From: Thermohalobaculum sp039033215
GTDB lineage: Bacteria > Pseudomonadota > Alphaproteobacteria > Rhodobacterales > Rhodobacteraceae
Reading direction: 5' to 3'
Length of the DNA: 64,000 nt
NCBI GenBank assembly: GCA_039033215.1
Contig: JBCCDA010000001.1
Span: forward strand, 1 to 64,000
In this document: positions 9,663 to 17,975 of the stretch, piece after piece
Layout of the letters: each line of letters begins with the position of its first letter
Position numbering within the stretch: position 1 is the first letter of the stretch
Position numbers and translations under genes: made by a program
The notes under the pieces: generated by a model
What the model was told of the DNA's origin: nothing
Databases searched by the model: none
Seen by the model: only the letters and a program-made list of their open reading frames with translations

Positions 9663-10373
9663 ATGATCGATTTCACAGACAAAGTAGCGCTGGTAACCGG
9701 TGCGTCGCGGGGTCTCGGCTATGCGTTGGCCCGCGAGATGGGTGGGCGCGGCTGCCACGTGATCGCCGTTGGGCGGACCGTTGGCGGGTTGGAAGAACTG
9801 GACGATGCCATCCAGTCCGCGGGCGGGCAGGCGACCCTGGTGCCGCTCGATATCACGGATGACCCAGCGCTCGAGAGGCTGGGCGCTGCCATCTTCGAAC
9901 GCTGGGGCAGGGTGGACTTTTGGGTGCACACGGCAGTCCACACGCTGGGACAGTCCCCTGTCGAGCACGTTCAGGCGAAGGAGTTCGACCGGGCGCTGGC
10001 GGTCAACTTCCGTGCGGTGCAGAGGTTGATCCGGGTGGTGGATCCTTTGCTCCGCCGGGCCGAGGCTGGTCGCGCGGTCTTCTTCAAAGACCGGAGCGGG
10101 GAAGGCCAGCCCTACCACGCGGGTTATTCCTCGGCGCTGGCCGGACGGGAGAACCTATTGGACGATTGGGCCGCGGGTCTTGCGCGCGTCTCCGGGGTCC
10201 GTGTCACGACACTTGTGCCGCCACCCATGCGCACGGCCGTCAGGGCGCGGCTCTACCCCGGTGAGGAGACCGCAGCGCTCGCTGATCCGGCCGACGTGGC
10301 GTCACGGGTGATCGCGTTGCTGACCGAAGAGGCGCCAAGCGGGCTAAGCGGGTTGATCGATATGTCGGCATGA
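9663..10373 (+). CDS. Short-chain dehydrogenase/reductase homologue with altered active site
   Basis: A 236 aa Rossmann-fold protein of the SDR superfamily. The cofactor loop TGASRGLG (residues 12-19), the acidic DIT after beta-4 (63-65) and the structural Asn115 are intact. The catalytic part is not: Tyr155 is in HAGYSSALAG, where the family has YxxxK, so the Lys position (159) is Leu. The usual catalytic Ser strand reads VFFKDRSG, and the NNAG motif reads HTAVHT. It may bind NAD(P) without normal oxidoreductase activity. ATG 9663 is chosen over the in-frame TTG 9642. It follows purF by 39 bases and is convergent with der. Confidence 0.82.
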   Translation: MIDFTDKVALVTGASRGLGYALAREMGGRGCHVIAVGRTVGGLEELDDAIQSAGGQATLVPLDITDDPALERLGAAIFERWGRVDFWVHTAVHTLGQSPVEHVQAKEFDRALAVNFRAVQRLIRVVDPLLRRAEAGRAVFFKDRSGEGQPYHAGYSSALAGRENLLDDWAAGLARVSGVRVTTLVPPPMRTAVRARLYPGEETAALADPADVASRVIALLTEEAPSGLSGLIDMSA

Positions 10374-10453
10374 CGTCTGGTTGGCTTTAGAAAGAAGTAA
10401 TAATGATTTATATTTCGTAAGTAACAGGCAATTGAATTAGTATTGTCGAAAGT

Positions 10454-10469
10454 TGTTTCACGTGAAACA
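10454..10469. other. parS-like centromere site
   Basis: The 16-bp perfect palindrome TGTTTCACGTGAAACA is identical to the canonical chromosomal parS element bound by ParB in many bacteria. It lies in the 113-base gap between the convergent SDR and der genes, in a locally AT-rich stretch (10388-10450) unlike its surroundings. No parA or parB gene is in the window. If functional, it would nucleate ParB spreading and suggests that this segment lies in the origin-proximal part of the chromosome. I found no second copy in the window. Confidence 0.85.
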
Positions 10470-10486
10470 TTTGTGGTTTCACAGGT

Positions 10487-11869
10487 TTAGCGCCGCTTCT
10501 TCTTTCCTGCATAAGGGTTGTCCGGCTTGCGGAGCGTCAACCGGATCGGAACACCCGGCAGATCGAAATCCTGCCGCAACGTGTTGACGAGGTAGCGCCG
10601 GTAGCTGTCAGGCAGGTCCTCGGGCTTCGAGCACATGAGGACGAAGCTGGGCGGCCGGGAGTTTACCTGCGTGATGTAGCGCAGCTTGATGCGCTGGCCG
10701 CCAGGAGCGGGCGGCGGGTGCGCCTCGGTCACATGGCCCAACCAGTCGTTCAGTTTGGCGGTCGTGATACGGCGGTTCCAGACTTCATGGACCTGCCCGA
10801 TCGCCTCGGCCAGCTTGTCGAGGCTCCGGCCGGTCAGCGCGGACAGGGTCACCAGCGGCGTGCCCTTGAGCTGAGGCAGCAGACGCCCCGCCATCTCGAT
10901 CAGCTCCTTGCGTCGCTCCTGTCGGTCCTCGGCGATGTCCCACTTGTTGACGGCGAAGACGATGGCGCGGCCCTCGCGCTCGGCAAGGTCCGCGATGCGC
11001 AGGTCCTGGGTTTCGAACGCGGTCTCGGTCTCCATCAGCAGGACCACGACCTCCGCGAACCGGATGGCGCGGATCGAGTCACCGGTCGAGAGCTTCTCGA
11101 CCTTCTCCTGTACGCGGGCCTTCTTGCGCAGCCCGGCGGTGTCGAAGATCTTCCAGCGCCGCCCATGCCAGTGCGCCTCGACCGCGATGGAGTCGCGGGT
11201 GATCCCTGCCTCCGGGCCCGTCAGCATCCGGTCCTCGCCCAGGATCGTGTTGACCAGCGTCGACTTGCCCGAGTTCGGGCGGCCCGTGATCGCGATCTGG
11301 AGCGGCCGGTTCTCGGCCAGCGGGTCGTCATCGGTACGGAGATCGAATGCCGTCGTTTCGGCCTCCGCGGTGAGGCGATCGGCATGCGGTTGGATGGCTG
11401 CATATAGCTCGCCAAATCCCTCACCGTGTTCAGCCGACAACCCGATGGGCTCGCCGAGACCCAGAGAGAACGCCTCCATCACGCCAGCCTCGCCCTGTCT
11501 TCCTTCGGCCTTGTTGACGCCCAGGATGACGGGCACGCCCGAGCGGCGCAGGAGTTCGGCAAACACCTCGTCCGTGGGCATCACCCCGGCCCGCGCGTCG
11601 ATCACAAACAGGATCAGGTCCGACTGCGCCACCGCCCGTTCGGTCAGTTTGCGCATCCGCCCCTGCAGGCTTTCGTCCGTCGCTTCCTCGAGCCCCGCGG
11701 TATCCAGCACGGTGAACTCCAGATCACCCAGCCGAGCATCGCCCTCGCGCAGGTCGCGCGTGACGCCCGGCTGATCATCGACCAGCGCCAGGCGCTTGCC
11801 GACGAGCCGGTTGAACAGGGTGGACTTGCCCACGTTCGGGCGTCCGACGATGGCGAGGGTAAAGGACAT
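10487..11869 (-). CDS. der: Ribosome biogenesis GTPase Der (EngA)
   Basis: Essential GTPase needed for maturation of the 50S subunit. The 460 aa protein has the diagnostic tandem of two GTPase domains: G1 motifs GRPNVGKST (residues 8-16) and GRPNSGKST, switch DTAG in each, and the guanine-specificity motifs NKAEG and NKWD. A KH-like C-terminal domain contains LRYITQVNSRPPSFVLMC. The start ATG 11869 gives MSFTLAIVGRPNVGKS; the frame is open upstream, but that sequence lacks family character. A basic GKKKRR tail ends the protein. It is divergent from the DUF6524-like gene, with a 99-base gap that contains the inverted repeat GGCGGGAC / GTCCCGCC. Confidence 0.97.
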   Translation of the reverse strand: MSFTLAIVGRPNVGKSTLFNRLVGKRLALVDDQPGVTRDLREGDARLGDLEFTVLDTAGLEEATDESLQGRMRKLTERAVAQSDLILFVIDARAGVMPTDEVFAELLRRSGVPVILGVNKAEGRQGEAGVMEAFSLGLGEPIGLSAEHGEGFGELYAAIQPHADRLTAEAETTAFDLRTDDDPLAENRPLQIAITGRPNSGKSTLVNTILGEDRMLTGPEAGITRDSIAVEAHWHGRRWKIFDTAGLRKKARVQEKVEKLSTGDSIRAIRFAEVVVLLMETETAFETQDLRIADLAEREGRAIVFAVNKWDIAEDRQERRKELIEMAGRLLPQLKGTPLVTLSALTGRSLDKLAEAIGQVHEVWNRRITTAKLNDWLGHVTEAHPPPAPGGQRIKLRYITQVNSRPPSFVLMCSKPEDLPDSYRRYLVNTLRQDFDLPGVPIRLTLRKPDNPYAGKKKRR

Positions 11870-11968
11870 GGGCGGGGCTCTTACGCGGCGCGCGCGCCCA
11901 CGGCAAGGGCGGGACTTGCGTCGCACCAGCAGCACAGGCAGGGTCCCGCCGGGGATTGGGAGGATACG

Positions 11969-12373
11969 ATGGGCCTCGCGGGTTTTCTGCTTCGGCTGGC
12001 CTTCACGGGCGGTTTGGTCTTCGCGACGTTCAACCCCTCGGGGCTTTCCTACTTCCATTGGACCTCGACGGGGTTCGCGGCCGACCTGCCGCTGAAGGTG
12101 CTGGCCGGCGTCCTGCTGGTGATCGGCTACGTCATCGCGCTGCGCGCGACCTTCCGGTCCATCGGGGTTGTTGGGGTGGCGCTTGTCGCGGCGCTGCTGG
12201 GGTCGATCGTCTGGGTTCTTGTCTACTACGGTCTCCTGAACGTCGCAGACCCCGGTCTGATGCAGTGGCTTGCCCTGACCGGTATTGCGCTGGTGCTGGC
12301 CATTGGCCTTTCATGGAGCCACATCCGCCGCATGATCACGGGCCAGGCCGACATGGACGACGTGGACGAATAG
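11969..12373 (+). CDS. Small four-helix membrane protein (DUF6524-like)
   Basis: A 134 aa integral membrane protein with four hydrophobic segments, starting MGLAGFLLRLAFTGGLVF and containing the motif NPSGLSYFHW after the first span. This resembles a family annotated as DUF6524 in Rhodobacteraceae; the assignment is from memory of that motif and is not certain. A GGGAGGATACG ribosome site precedes ATG 11969. The C-terminus is acidic and cytoplasmic (GQADMDDVDE). Role unknown. Confidence 0.7.
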   Translation: MGLAGFLLRLAFTGGLVFATFNPSGLSYFHWTSTGFAADLPLKVLAGVLLVIGYVIALRATFRSIGVVGVALVAALLGSIVWVLVYYGLLNVADPGLMQWLALTGIALVLAIGLSWSHIRRMITGQADMDDVDE

Positions 12374-12421
12374 CGCCGGATACGGCTCTCGCTGGCGTTT
12401 CATGGGAAACAGGAGGCGTGG

Positions 12422-13006
12422 ATGCTGCGACGGACATTCTTGGGACTGGGCCTGAGCGGATTGGCCGGTGCGGCTTTTGCCGAAAGCCGTGATCCGCTTG
12501 ACCGCTTCAATGGTAACGGACCGTTAAGGTTTCGCAACGCCGAGGGTGGCGCCTTCAGGCCCCTCCGTTTGGTGCTGGTCACAGATCAAGGCAACTTTGG
12601 CGCGCCGCTTCCCGAAGCGGCGGAGATCCAGTCCGAGGACCGTCTGGACCTGAGCAGCGTTCCTCTGGTCGGCGGGGTCTTCCGCGGCACGCTGGCGCCC
12701 TCGGATGCACGCCAAGGCGTATTGGTCGGCGAGGTCCAGCGCGTGGGCGACATGCTGGTGGTCCGCGCGGAAGGCTTCCCCGAAGGCTTGGTGCGTGCGT
12801 CCGTCGTCGTCTCGACCTCGGTGCCGCAGCTTGGCCCCGTCAGCTATGCGGTTGGCCGGCTGCCCTACAGTGATGCCTCGCTCCCAACCGCAGGTGAGAT
12901 CATCGGCAGCGCCCATCTGGTTGGAAACCAACTGGTGATCGCCTCGCGCGGAGGCGAGCCGGCCTATCCGTCGGTCGAATCGCTGGTCGAGGACCTCTTC
13001 AACTGA
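12422..13006 (+). CDS. Exported protein of unknown function (Tat-type signal)
   Basis: A 194 aa protein whose N-terminus MLRRTFLGLGLSGLAGAAFA fits a twin-arginine signal (RRxFL) with an AFA cleavage site. The mature part is rich in short beta-forming stretches and has no motif I recognise. ATG 12422 follows an AGGAGGCGTG ribosome site. It lies 48 bases after the DUF6524-like gene on the same strand and 44 bases before a TetR regulator. I cannot suggest a function beyond a periplasmic location. Confidence 0.6.
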   Translation: MLRRTFLGLGLSGLAGAAFAESRDPLDRFNGNGPLRFRNAEGGAFRPLRLVLVTDQGNFGAPLPEAAEIQSEDRLDLSSVPLVGGVFRGTLAPSDARQGVLVGEVQRVGDMLVVRAEGFPEGLVRASVVVSTSVPQLGPVSYAVGRLPYSDASLPTAGEIIGSAHLVGNQLVIASRGGEPAYPSVESLVEDLFN

Positions 13007-13050
13007 CGCGGCCCCTTTCGCTGCCAGCCGTGCTCGGCTACGTCCCCTGC

Positions 13051-13686
13051 ATGGCAAACGGCGACAGCGACGGCCCGCGGAAACCCCGGCGCGGCTATCA
13101 CCATGGAAACCTCCGCGAAGCGTTGGTGTCCGCGGCCCGGCGGCTGATCGCGGAGAAAGGCGCCGCTGGCTTTGCCTTCTCGGACGCCGCGAAGGCGGCA
13201 GGTGTCAGCCCCGCTGCCCCCTACCGACACTTCAAGGACCGCGACGACCTGCTGGCCGAGGTCGCCCGGCAGGGGTTCGAGGATCTGGCTGATCGGTTAG
13301 AGGCCGCGTTCGAGGCGGGCGGGCCCTCGCCCATGCGGGCGTTCGACGCGGTGACGGCTGCCTACCTCGCCTTCGCCCGGGAGGAGCGCCCCGCCTATCT
13401 GGCGATGTTCCAGCCGGGCGTCTCGACAACGCCTGACGTCGCGCGGGCCTCCGAGCGCGCATTCGCGGTGCTCCGCCGTGCCTGCGAGGGCCTGGTGCGT
13501 CATCTGCCCCCCGCCGAGCGACCGCCGCTGCACATGATGGCCTATCATCTGTGGGCTCTGGCGCATGGGACGACCGAGCTCTTCGGGACGGAGAATTCGC
13601 GCCGGGCGCCCATTCCGGCTGAGGACCTGCTGGAGGCGGCGGCGCTGATCTATCTGCGTGGTCTGGGTCTGGTCCCGGACTCCTGA
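13051..13686 (+). CDS. TetR/AcrR-family transcriptional regulator
   Basis: A 211 aa regulator. The N-terminal HTH is clear: REALVSAARRLIAEKGAAGFAFSD in two parts, AAKAAGVSPAAPYRHFKDRDDLLAEVA, the classic TetR recognition helix. The ligand domain resembles the TetR_C_33 (WHG) type, with AYHLWALAHGTTELFG matching the W-x-x-x-H-G signature. ATG 13051 is preferred over in-frame GTG 13030 because it begins just before the conserved basic arm. It is preceded on the same strand by an exported protein and followed by a DUF2852 protein; no obvious target gene is divergent from it. Confidence 0.88.
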   Translation: MANGDSDGPRKPRRGYHHGNLREALVSAARRLIAEKGAAGFAFSDAAKAAGVSPAAPYRHFKDRDDLLAEVARQGFEDLADRLEAAFEAGGPSPMRAFDAVTAAYLAFAREERPAYLAMFQPGVSTTPDVARASERAFAVLRRACEGLVRHLPPAERPPLHMMAYHLWALAHGTTELFGTENSRRAPIPAEDLLEAAALIYLRGLGLVPDS

Positions 13687-13737
13687 TTTTCACATCACAC
13701 CCTCTTGAACAGCCCGCACGCACTCCCATTTATGTAA

Positions 13738-13756
13738 ATGTGAAAAACATTCACAT
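13738..13756. promoter_or_regulatory. Inverted repeat upstream of the DUF2852 gene
   Basis: ATGTGAA (13738-13744) and TTCACAT (13750-13756) form a 7+7 inverted repeat with a 5-base AT spacer, 38 bases before the DUF2852 start. A further TTTTCACATCAC stands near 13687, just after the TetR stop. The position suits an operator overlapping the promoter. The upstream TetR protein is a possible binder, but this is inference. Confidence 0.35.
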
Positions 13757-13793
13757 ATCGAACCGCGACAATAGCTGAAAGGAGACATCGGCA

Positions 13794-14171
13794 ATGCACC
13801 GTATCGGACGGTTCCTGGCCCAGGCAGAGGCCAAGCTGGACGAATGGGGAATCGGGGCCTGGATCGCCGCAATGGTGCTTGGCTTCATCGTGGCCTGGCC
13901 GATCGGGCTGGCCCTCCTCGGATACATGATTTGGAGTGGACGTATGGGCTGTAACAGCAAACGCAAGAAGTGGCGTCATCGGGCGCAACAGACTGGCAAC
14001 ACGGCATTTGACGACTACCGCGAGGAGACGCTGCGCCGTCTCGAGGAAGAGCAGGGCGCGTTCGAGACGTTCCTGGGAAACCTTCGCCGGGCCAAGGACA
14101 AGGCCGAGTTCGATCAGTTCATGACTGAGCGCCGGCAGGGCGACGGCCCCGAGCCACAGCCTGCGGCGTGA
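13794..14171 (+). CDS. DUF2852-family membrane protein
   Basis: A 125 aa protein with a single strong membrane segment (IAAMVLGFIVAWPIGLALLGYMIW, split here as about residues 25-48), then a basic stretch and a coiled-coil-like charged helix containing DDYREETLRRLEEEQGAF. This arrangement, with the family motif FDDYREETLRRLEEE, matches DUF2852, which is common in Rhizobiales and Rhodobacterales. Function unknown. ATG 13794 follows AAAGGAGACATCGGCA, a good ribosome site. Confidence 0.85.
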   Translation: MHRIGRFLAQAEAKLDEWGIGAWIAAMVLGFIVAWPIGLALLGYMIWSGRMGCNSKRKKWRHRAQQTGNTAFDDYREETLRRLEEEQGAFETFLGNLRRAKDKAEFDQFMTERRQGDGPEPQPAA

Positions 14172-14177
14172 GCCCAC

Positions 14178-14573
14178 TCAGAGATGCGACGGCGGTGGGC
14201 GGAAGCGCCCACCGATCACCAGAACTGCGATAAGGCCCCAGCCCAGCATCGCGCGGCCATGTGCGGACAGCGATGTGCCAGACTGTAAGAGCAGCACCTC
14301 GGCAGCTGCGACAGGACGAGGCCATGAGATGACCCACTGCAACGGCAGCCCCTCGATCACCTGGCGGTACCAGAGGTAGTGGATCTGCGGCGCCAGCCAC
14401 TCGAACAGAACGAATGCGCCCAAAGCGACGAGTAGCCTCGTTGGCCAGTGCGCCTGGTGCCCCAGACGCCAGGCTGCCCAAAGTACCAGCGTGGCCATTG
14501 CCCCGGACAGCGCCACCAGCCCGATACGCCCGATCAGGCTGAGATGAAAGAACGTGTCGCCGTCATACATCAC
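14178..14573 (-). CDS. Hypothetical four-helix membrane protein
   Basis: A 131 aa protein with four hydrophobic segments (IGRIGLVALSGAMATLVLW, TRLLVALGAFVLFEWLAP, WVISWPRPVAAAEVLLL, AMLGWGLIAVLVIGG). No family recognised. It starts inside the end of the upstream DoxX-like gene (8-11 bases of overlap, depending on which of two adjacent ATG codons is used), so the two are translationally coupled and probably act together in the membrane. It is convergent with the DUF2852 gene (6 bases between stops). Confidence 0.6.
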   Translation of the reverse strand: MMYDGDTFFHLSLIGRIGLVALSGAMATLVLWAAWRLGHQAHWPTRLLVALGAFVLFEWLAPQIHYLWYRQVIEGLPLQWVISWPRPVAAAEVLLLQSGTSLSAHGRAMLGWGLIAVLVIGGRFRPPPSHL

Positions 14574-15015
14574 GCTGTTCGTTCCGCCGTGCCCTGAGCG
14601 CGTCGAGCGACCACGTATCCCGTCCCCGCAGAAGCCAGAGTGCGATCATCGCCAGGAAGATCGCCAGGGCGTTGATGCCGTTCCGGTTGACCGGAAAGCC
14701 CTTCTCGGACACGGCGAAGGGCTCGAGGAAGCCCGGCCAGACGCGGTAGATCGTCAGCGCATGGATCCCGACCAGCAAGGCATAGGTGACGGTGCGCCAT
14801 TGCCCCAGCATCACCAGCACGCAGATGACGATCTGAAAGGTGGCGATTGCATAGACCATCCAGGGGCCGGCCTCGATCCCGTCGAAGCGCTGCATGATGA
14901 ACTGGTACTGCCCGGTTGCGGTGAACTTGTTTCCGGCCCAGACGAAGATGAACCAGGCAAGCCCGAGCCGCAGCAGCAACATGCCCAGTGGTTCGAACCA
15001 CGTTGGCGTGCGCAT
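14563..15015 (-). CDS. DoxX-like membrane protein
   Basis: A 150 aa membrane protein. It begins MRTPTWFEPLGMLLLRLGL, and the first span contains LAWFIFVWAGNKFTATGQY, reminiscent of the DoxX/TQO-small fold, with four transmembrane segments and a GNK motif after helix 1. ATG 15015 is supported by the ribosome site GGGGGAGGACGTC; the in-frame ATG 15039 has none. It overlaps the next gene. The DoxX assignment is by general pattern only and the molecular role is unknown. Confidence 0.6.
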   Translation of the reverse strand: MRTPTWFEPLGMLLLRLGLAWFIFVWAGNKFTATGQYQFIMQRFDGIEAGPWMVYAIATFQIVICVLVMLGQWRTVTYALLVGIHALTIYRVWPGFLEPFAVSEKGFPVNRNGINALAIFLAMIALWLLRGRDTWSLDALRARRNEQRDV

Positions 15016-15110
15016 GACGTCCTCCCCCTTGTATTCCATCTCGACATCCCGAGATACACCGGGTAGAGAGCCGAGCCAATTCCCGAGAAATCGTCGAGAT
15101 CGCCGAGACC

Positions 15111-15455
15111 ATGGAAAACATCGTCCTTATCGTACACCTCGTGCTCGCCGTGTGTCTGATCGCGGTGGTGCTTCTGCAGCGCTCCGAGGGCGGGGCACTG
15201 GGCATCGGTGGCGGCGGTGGCGGTCTGGTGTCGGCGCGCGGCGCGGCGACGGCGCTGAGCAAGGTCACCTGGCTGCTTGCGATCGGCTTTATCTGCACAT
15301 CGATTTCGCTGACCGTGATCTCAGGCGGGCGCCAGGGTTCGGTGGTCGATGTGCTGCAACCGGCTACCGAAGGCGGTCAGGAGATCGATCCGCTTCTGGG
15401 CCCAGCGCCAGGCACGGAAGGCGGCATTCCGCTGCCGAGCGCCCCGGCGCAGTGA
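15111..15455 (+). CDS. secG: Preprotein translocase subunit SecG
   Basis: Small component of the SecYEG channel. The 114 aa protein has two membrane helices separated by the typical Gly-rich loop: LVLAVCLIAVVLLQRSEGG, then GIGGGGGGLVSARGAATALSK, which contains the conserved LQRSEGG and RGAAT motifs. The C-terminal tail (about 40 residues, acidic and Pro-rich) is a usual alphaproteobacterial extension. Unlike many relatives, pyrG does not follow; a glycosyltransferase begins 32 bases downstream. Confidence 0.95.
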   Translation: MENIVLIVHLVLAVCLIAVVLLQRSEGGALGIGGGGGGLVSARGAATALSKVTWLLAIGFICTSISLTVISGGRQGSVVDVLQPATEGGQEIDPLLGPAPGTEGGIPLPSAPAQ

Positions 15456-15487
15456 TGCGCCGCTGATCCCGCTCGGGCGGGTCCGGC

Positions 15488-17173
15488 GTGAGCAATCTCA
15501 TCATACGACTGGATGCGGGCCTGTCGGGCCTGCTGGATCTTGTCGCGCGTGGGCCGCTGCGCAGCGCTTTGCTGGTGGCGCTGCTTGCCTTGGCCGTGAT
15601 CGTGCCGGGCCTCGCGACGATGCCGGTGACCGACCGCGATGAGGGGCGGTTCGTCCAGGCCTCCAAACAGATGCTGGAGACCGGCGATCTGATCGATATC
15701 CGCCTTCAGGACGAGCCGCGCTGGAAGAAGCCGGCGGGGATCTACTGGCTGCAGGCGGGCTCGGCGGCGATGAACGGGGGCACCGACGCGCCGATCTGGG
15801 CCTACCGCCTTCCGTCTGCCATCGCAGGGGTGCTGGTCGCGCTCCTGACCCTCTGGGCCGCGCGTCCGTTGGTTGGCCCCCGTGCCGCGGTGCTGGCGGG
15901 AGGGATGATGGCGCTGAGCCTGCTCCTGGTGGTCGAAGCGCACATTGCGAAGACTGATGCCGCCCTTGCCCTGACCGCGATTGCCGCGTTCGGAGCCCTG
16001 TCCCGGACAATGCTGGGCCATGGCGGGCGTTTGACGGCGCTGGTCTTCTGGCTGGCGATTGCCGCGAGCATCCTGCTCAAGGGTCCCATCGTACCCGTGA
16101 TCTGCGTGCTGGCACTTGCCTGGTGGTGGATCATCGGGCGCCAACGTCCCAAGTTCGCTGCATTGGAGCCCCTCAAGGGTATTGCGCTCACGGTGCTGTT
16201 GGTGGCGCCGTGGCTGATCGCGATCTGGGTGATCTCGGACGGGGCGTTCTTTGCCGAATCGCTGGGCGAGGACATGGGTGCCAAGATTGCCTCGGGGCAG
16301 GAGATGCACTGGGGTCCGCCGGGGCTCTACGCAGGGATCGTGGGGGGAACGCTCTGGCCCTGGGCCGCGCTGATCCCGTTGGCGGCTGGCTGGTGGTGGC
16401 GCGAGCGCAAGGCCATCTGGATGGTGATGCTCGCGGGATGGGTTATCCCGTTCTGGCTGGTGCTGGAGGCCGTGCCGACAAAGCTGCCGCACTATGTCCT
16501 GCCGCTCTACCCGGCGATCGTGATCGGGCTGGCGGCTTGGGTATGCTCGCCCGAGGGCCATTCGCGCCGCTGGGCAAGGATTGCCTCGGCCGCTCTGGTG
16601 GTATTGCCTGCCATCGGGCTTGCCCTGGCTGTACTGGTCCTGCCGATCGTGCTCGAGGGGATCGTGGTGTGGTCGGCCGTCCCGTTGGCCCTGATCGGCG
16701 GGTTGGCCGGCGTTGCTGCTGCCAAGGCGGCGCTTCAGGGGCGGGTTCTGGGTCAGATCGCAACCTCTGCCGTCGCGGCGCTGGCGATCTATCCGGCTGT
16801 TCTGCACTTCGCGCTGCCGAGCCTTGGCACCGCCTTTCCGTCCCCCCGCATGGCCGCGCTGATCGCCCAGTACGAACCCTGTGCCGAGGGCGCGCCGTTT
16901 TCCATCGGCTATCACGAGCCGAGCCTCGTGTTCCTCACGCGCACCGATATTCGCATGGCCGCGCCCGAGGAGATGATGGAGGCGCTGGCGAACGCGCCCG
17001 GAACGCTGGTGCTGATCGAGGACCGCTGGCAGGACATCCTGACCGGTGGTGGCAGGCTCGATGCCGTCGAGCGGGCGTCGATCACCTACTTCAACTACAA
17101 TCGTGGGAAGATGGAGACGGCGCGGTTGCTGACCGCCGACGACCCGCGGTGGGCGTCGTGTGCAGCAGGATAG
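15488..17173 (+). CDS. ArnT-like glycosyltransferase (GT39/GT83-type)
   Basis: A 561 aa polytopic membrane enzyme of the dolichyl-/undecaprenyl-phosphate mannose or arabinose transferase type. The first periplasmic loop has the diagnostic acidic motif TDRDEGRFVQASKQML followed by DEPRWKKPAGIYWLQ, which corresponds to the catalytic loop of ArnT. About 12 hydrophobic segments follow, including KLPHYVLPLYPAIVIGLA, another family motif. Such enzymes transfer a sugar from a lipid carrier to lipid A or a protein on the periplasmic side. Donor and acceptor cannot be read from sequence. GTG 15488 is the start. Confidence 0.85.
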   Translation: MSNLIIRLDAGLSGLLDLVARGPLRSALLVALLALAVIVPGLATMPVTDRDEGRFVQASKQMLETGDLIDIRLQDEPRWKKPAGIYWLQAGSAAMNGGTDAPIWAYRLPSAIAGVLVALLTLWAARPLVGPRAAVLAGGMMALSLLLVVEAHIAKTDAALALTAIAAFGALSRTMLGHGGRLTALVFWLAIAASILLKGPIVPVICVLALAWWWIIGRQRPKFAALEPLKGIALTVLLVAPWLIAIWVISDGAFFAESLGEDMGAKIASGQEMHWGPPGLYAGIVGGTLWPWAALIPLAAGWWWRERKAIWMVMLAGWVIPFWLVLEAVPTKLPHYVLPLYPAIVIGLAAWVCSPEGHSRRWARIASAALVVLPAIGLALAVLVLPIVLEGIVVWSAVPLALIGGLAGVAAAKAALQGRVLGQIATSAVAALAIYPAVLHFALPSLGTAFPSPRMAALIAQYEPCAEGAPFSIGYHEPSLVFLTRTDIRMAAPEEMMEALANAPGTLVLIEDRWQDILTGGGRLDAVERASITYFNYNRGKMETARLLTADDPRWASCAAG

Positions 17174-17176
17174 CTG

Positions 17177-17881
17177 CTAGTTCTCGACGAAACTGACCGC
17201 CAGGATCTCGCCGGTCTTGTCGTTCTGGATCCATACGGCGATCCCTTCGCCTGCGCCGGGCAGCGGCAGGTCGATCACTTCGGGACCCGATGACGTCCAG
17301 GTCCCCGCGCGCATCAGCTTCTCGACGATGTTGTGATAGGTGATCTTCCGGCCCCGGTTCTCGCCATTGGCGATGTCGACCTCCGCTTTTTGGCGATAGG
17401 ACGCGATCCAGACGGTGCAAGTCCCGCGGACGTTGGTCATGCTCAGCCGTGCGGTCAACCGCCCGTCAGCCTCTTCGATCGCCAAGCCCGCAGGTTTGCT
17501 GGCCGCTGCGACAGACTGGATGGCGCCCTCGATCAGGTCAGGTCGATAGCCGGGCACATCGTGACGGCCCTGAATGATCATTTGTGGCGTGTAGACGACC
17601 CGCGCGCCCATGTGGTCGCGGTAGGCGTACTGCCGCTTTGTGTTCGCGGGGCTGCCGAACGTGTCCTTCCAGCCGAGGTAATCCCAGTAGTCCACGTGCA
17701 TGGACAGCGCCAGCACGTCGTCCCGATCGGCCAATTCCGCCAGATTTGCATCCGCGGGCGGGCAACTGGAACAGCCCTGGCTCGTAAACAGCTCGACCAG
17801 CACAACGTTGTCCGCTGCGGAAGCGGCAAACGGAGCAGCGAGGCCGACACAGGCGGCAAGAGTGGCAAGCAGCTTTTTCAT
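17177..17881 (-). CDS. DUF1223 family exported thioredoxin-like protein
   Basis: A 234 aa protein with a Sec signal (MKKLLATLAACVGLAAPFA, cleavage around ASA-AD). The mature part begins VVLVELFTSQGCSSCPPAD, with a CxxC pair at Cys37 and Cys40, and contains HVDYWDYLGWKD and YTPQMIIQG. These are the hallmarks of DUF1223, which has a thioredoxin-like fold. A periplasmic redox role is likely by fold but unproven. ATG 17881 starts the signal peptide; the in-frame extension to 17917 adds nothing recognisable. It is convergent with the ArnT-like gene, with stops 3 bases apart. Confidence 0.88.
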   Translation of the reverse strand: MKKLLATLAACVGLAAPFAASAADNVVLVELFTSQGCSSCPPADANLAELADRDDVLALSMHVDYWDYLGWKDTFGSPANTKRQYAYRDHMGARVVYTPQMIIQGRHDVPGYRPDLIEGAIQSVAAASKPAGLAIEEADGRLTARLSMTNVRGTCTVWIASYRQKAEVDIANGENRGRKITYHNIVEKLMRAGTWTSSGPEVIDLPLPGAGEGIAVWIQNDKTGEILAVSFVEN

Positions 17882-17975
17882 TCGACTAACATAGGCGGCA
17901 GGGCGATCACCTGCCAATCAACCAAGCGTGACGTCGGCCAGCGTCTACTGCGATCGAGCAGGGCGGTACATTCAT

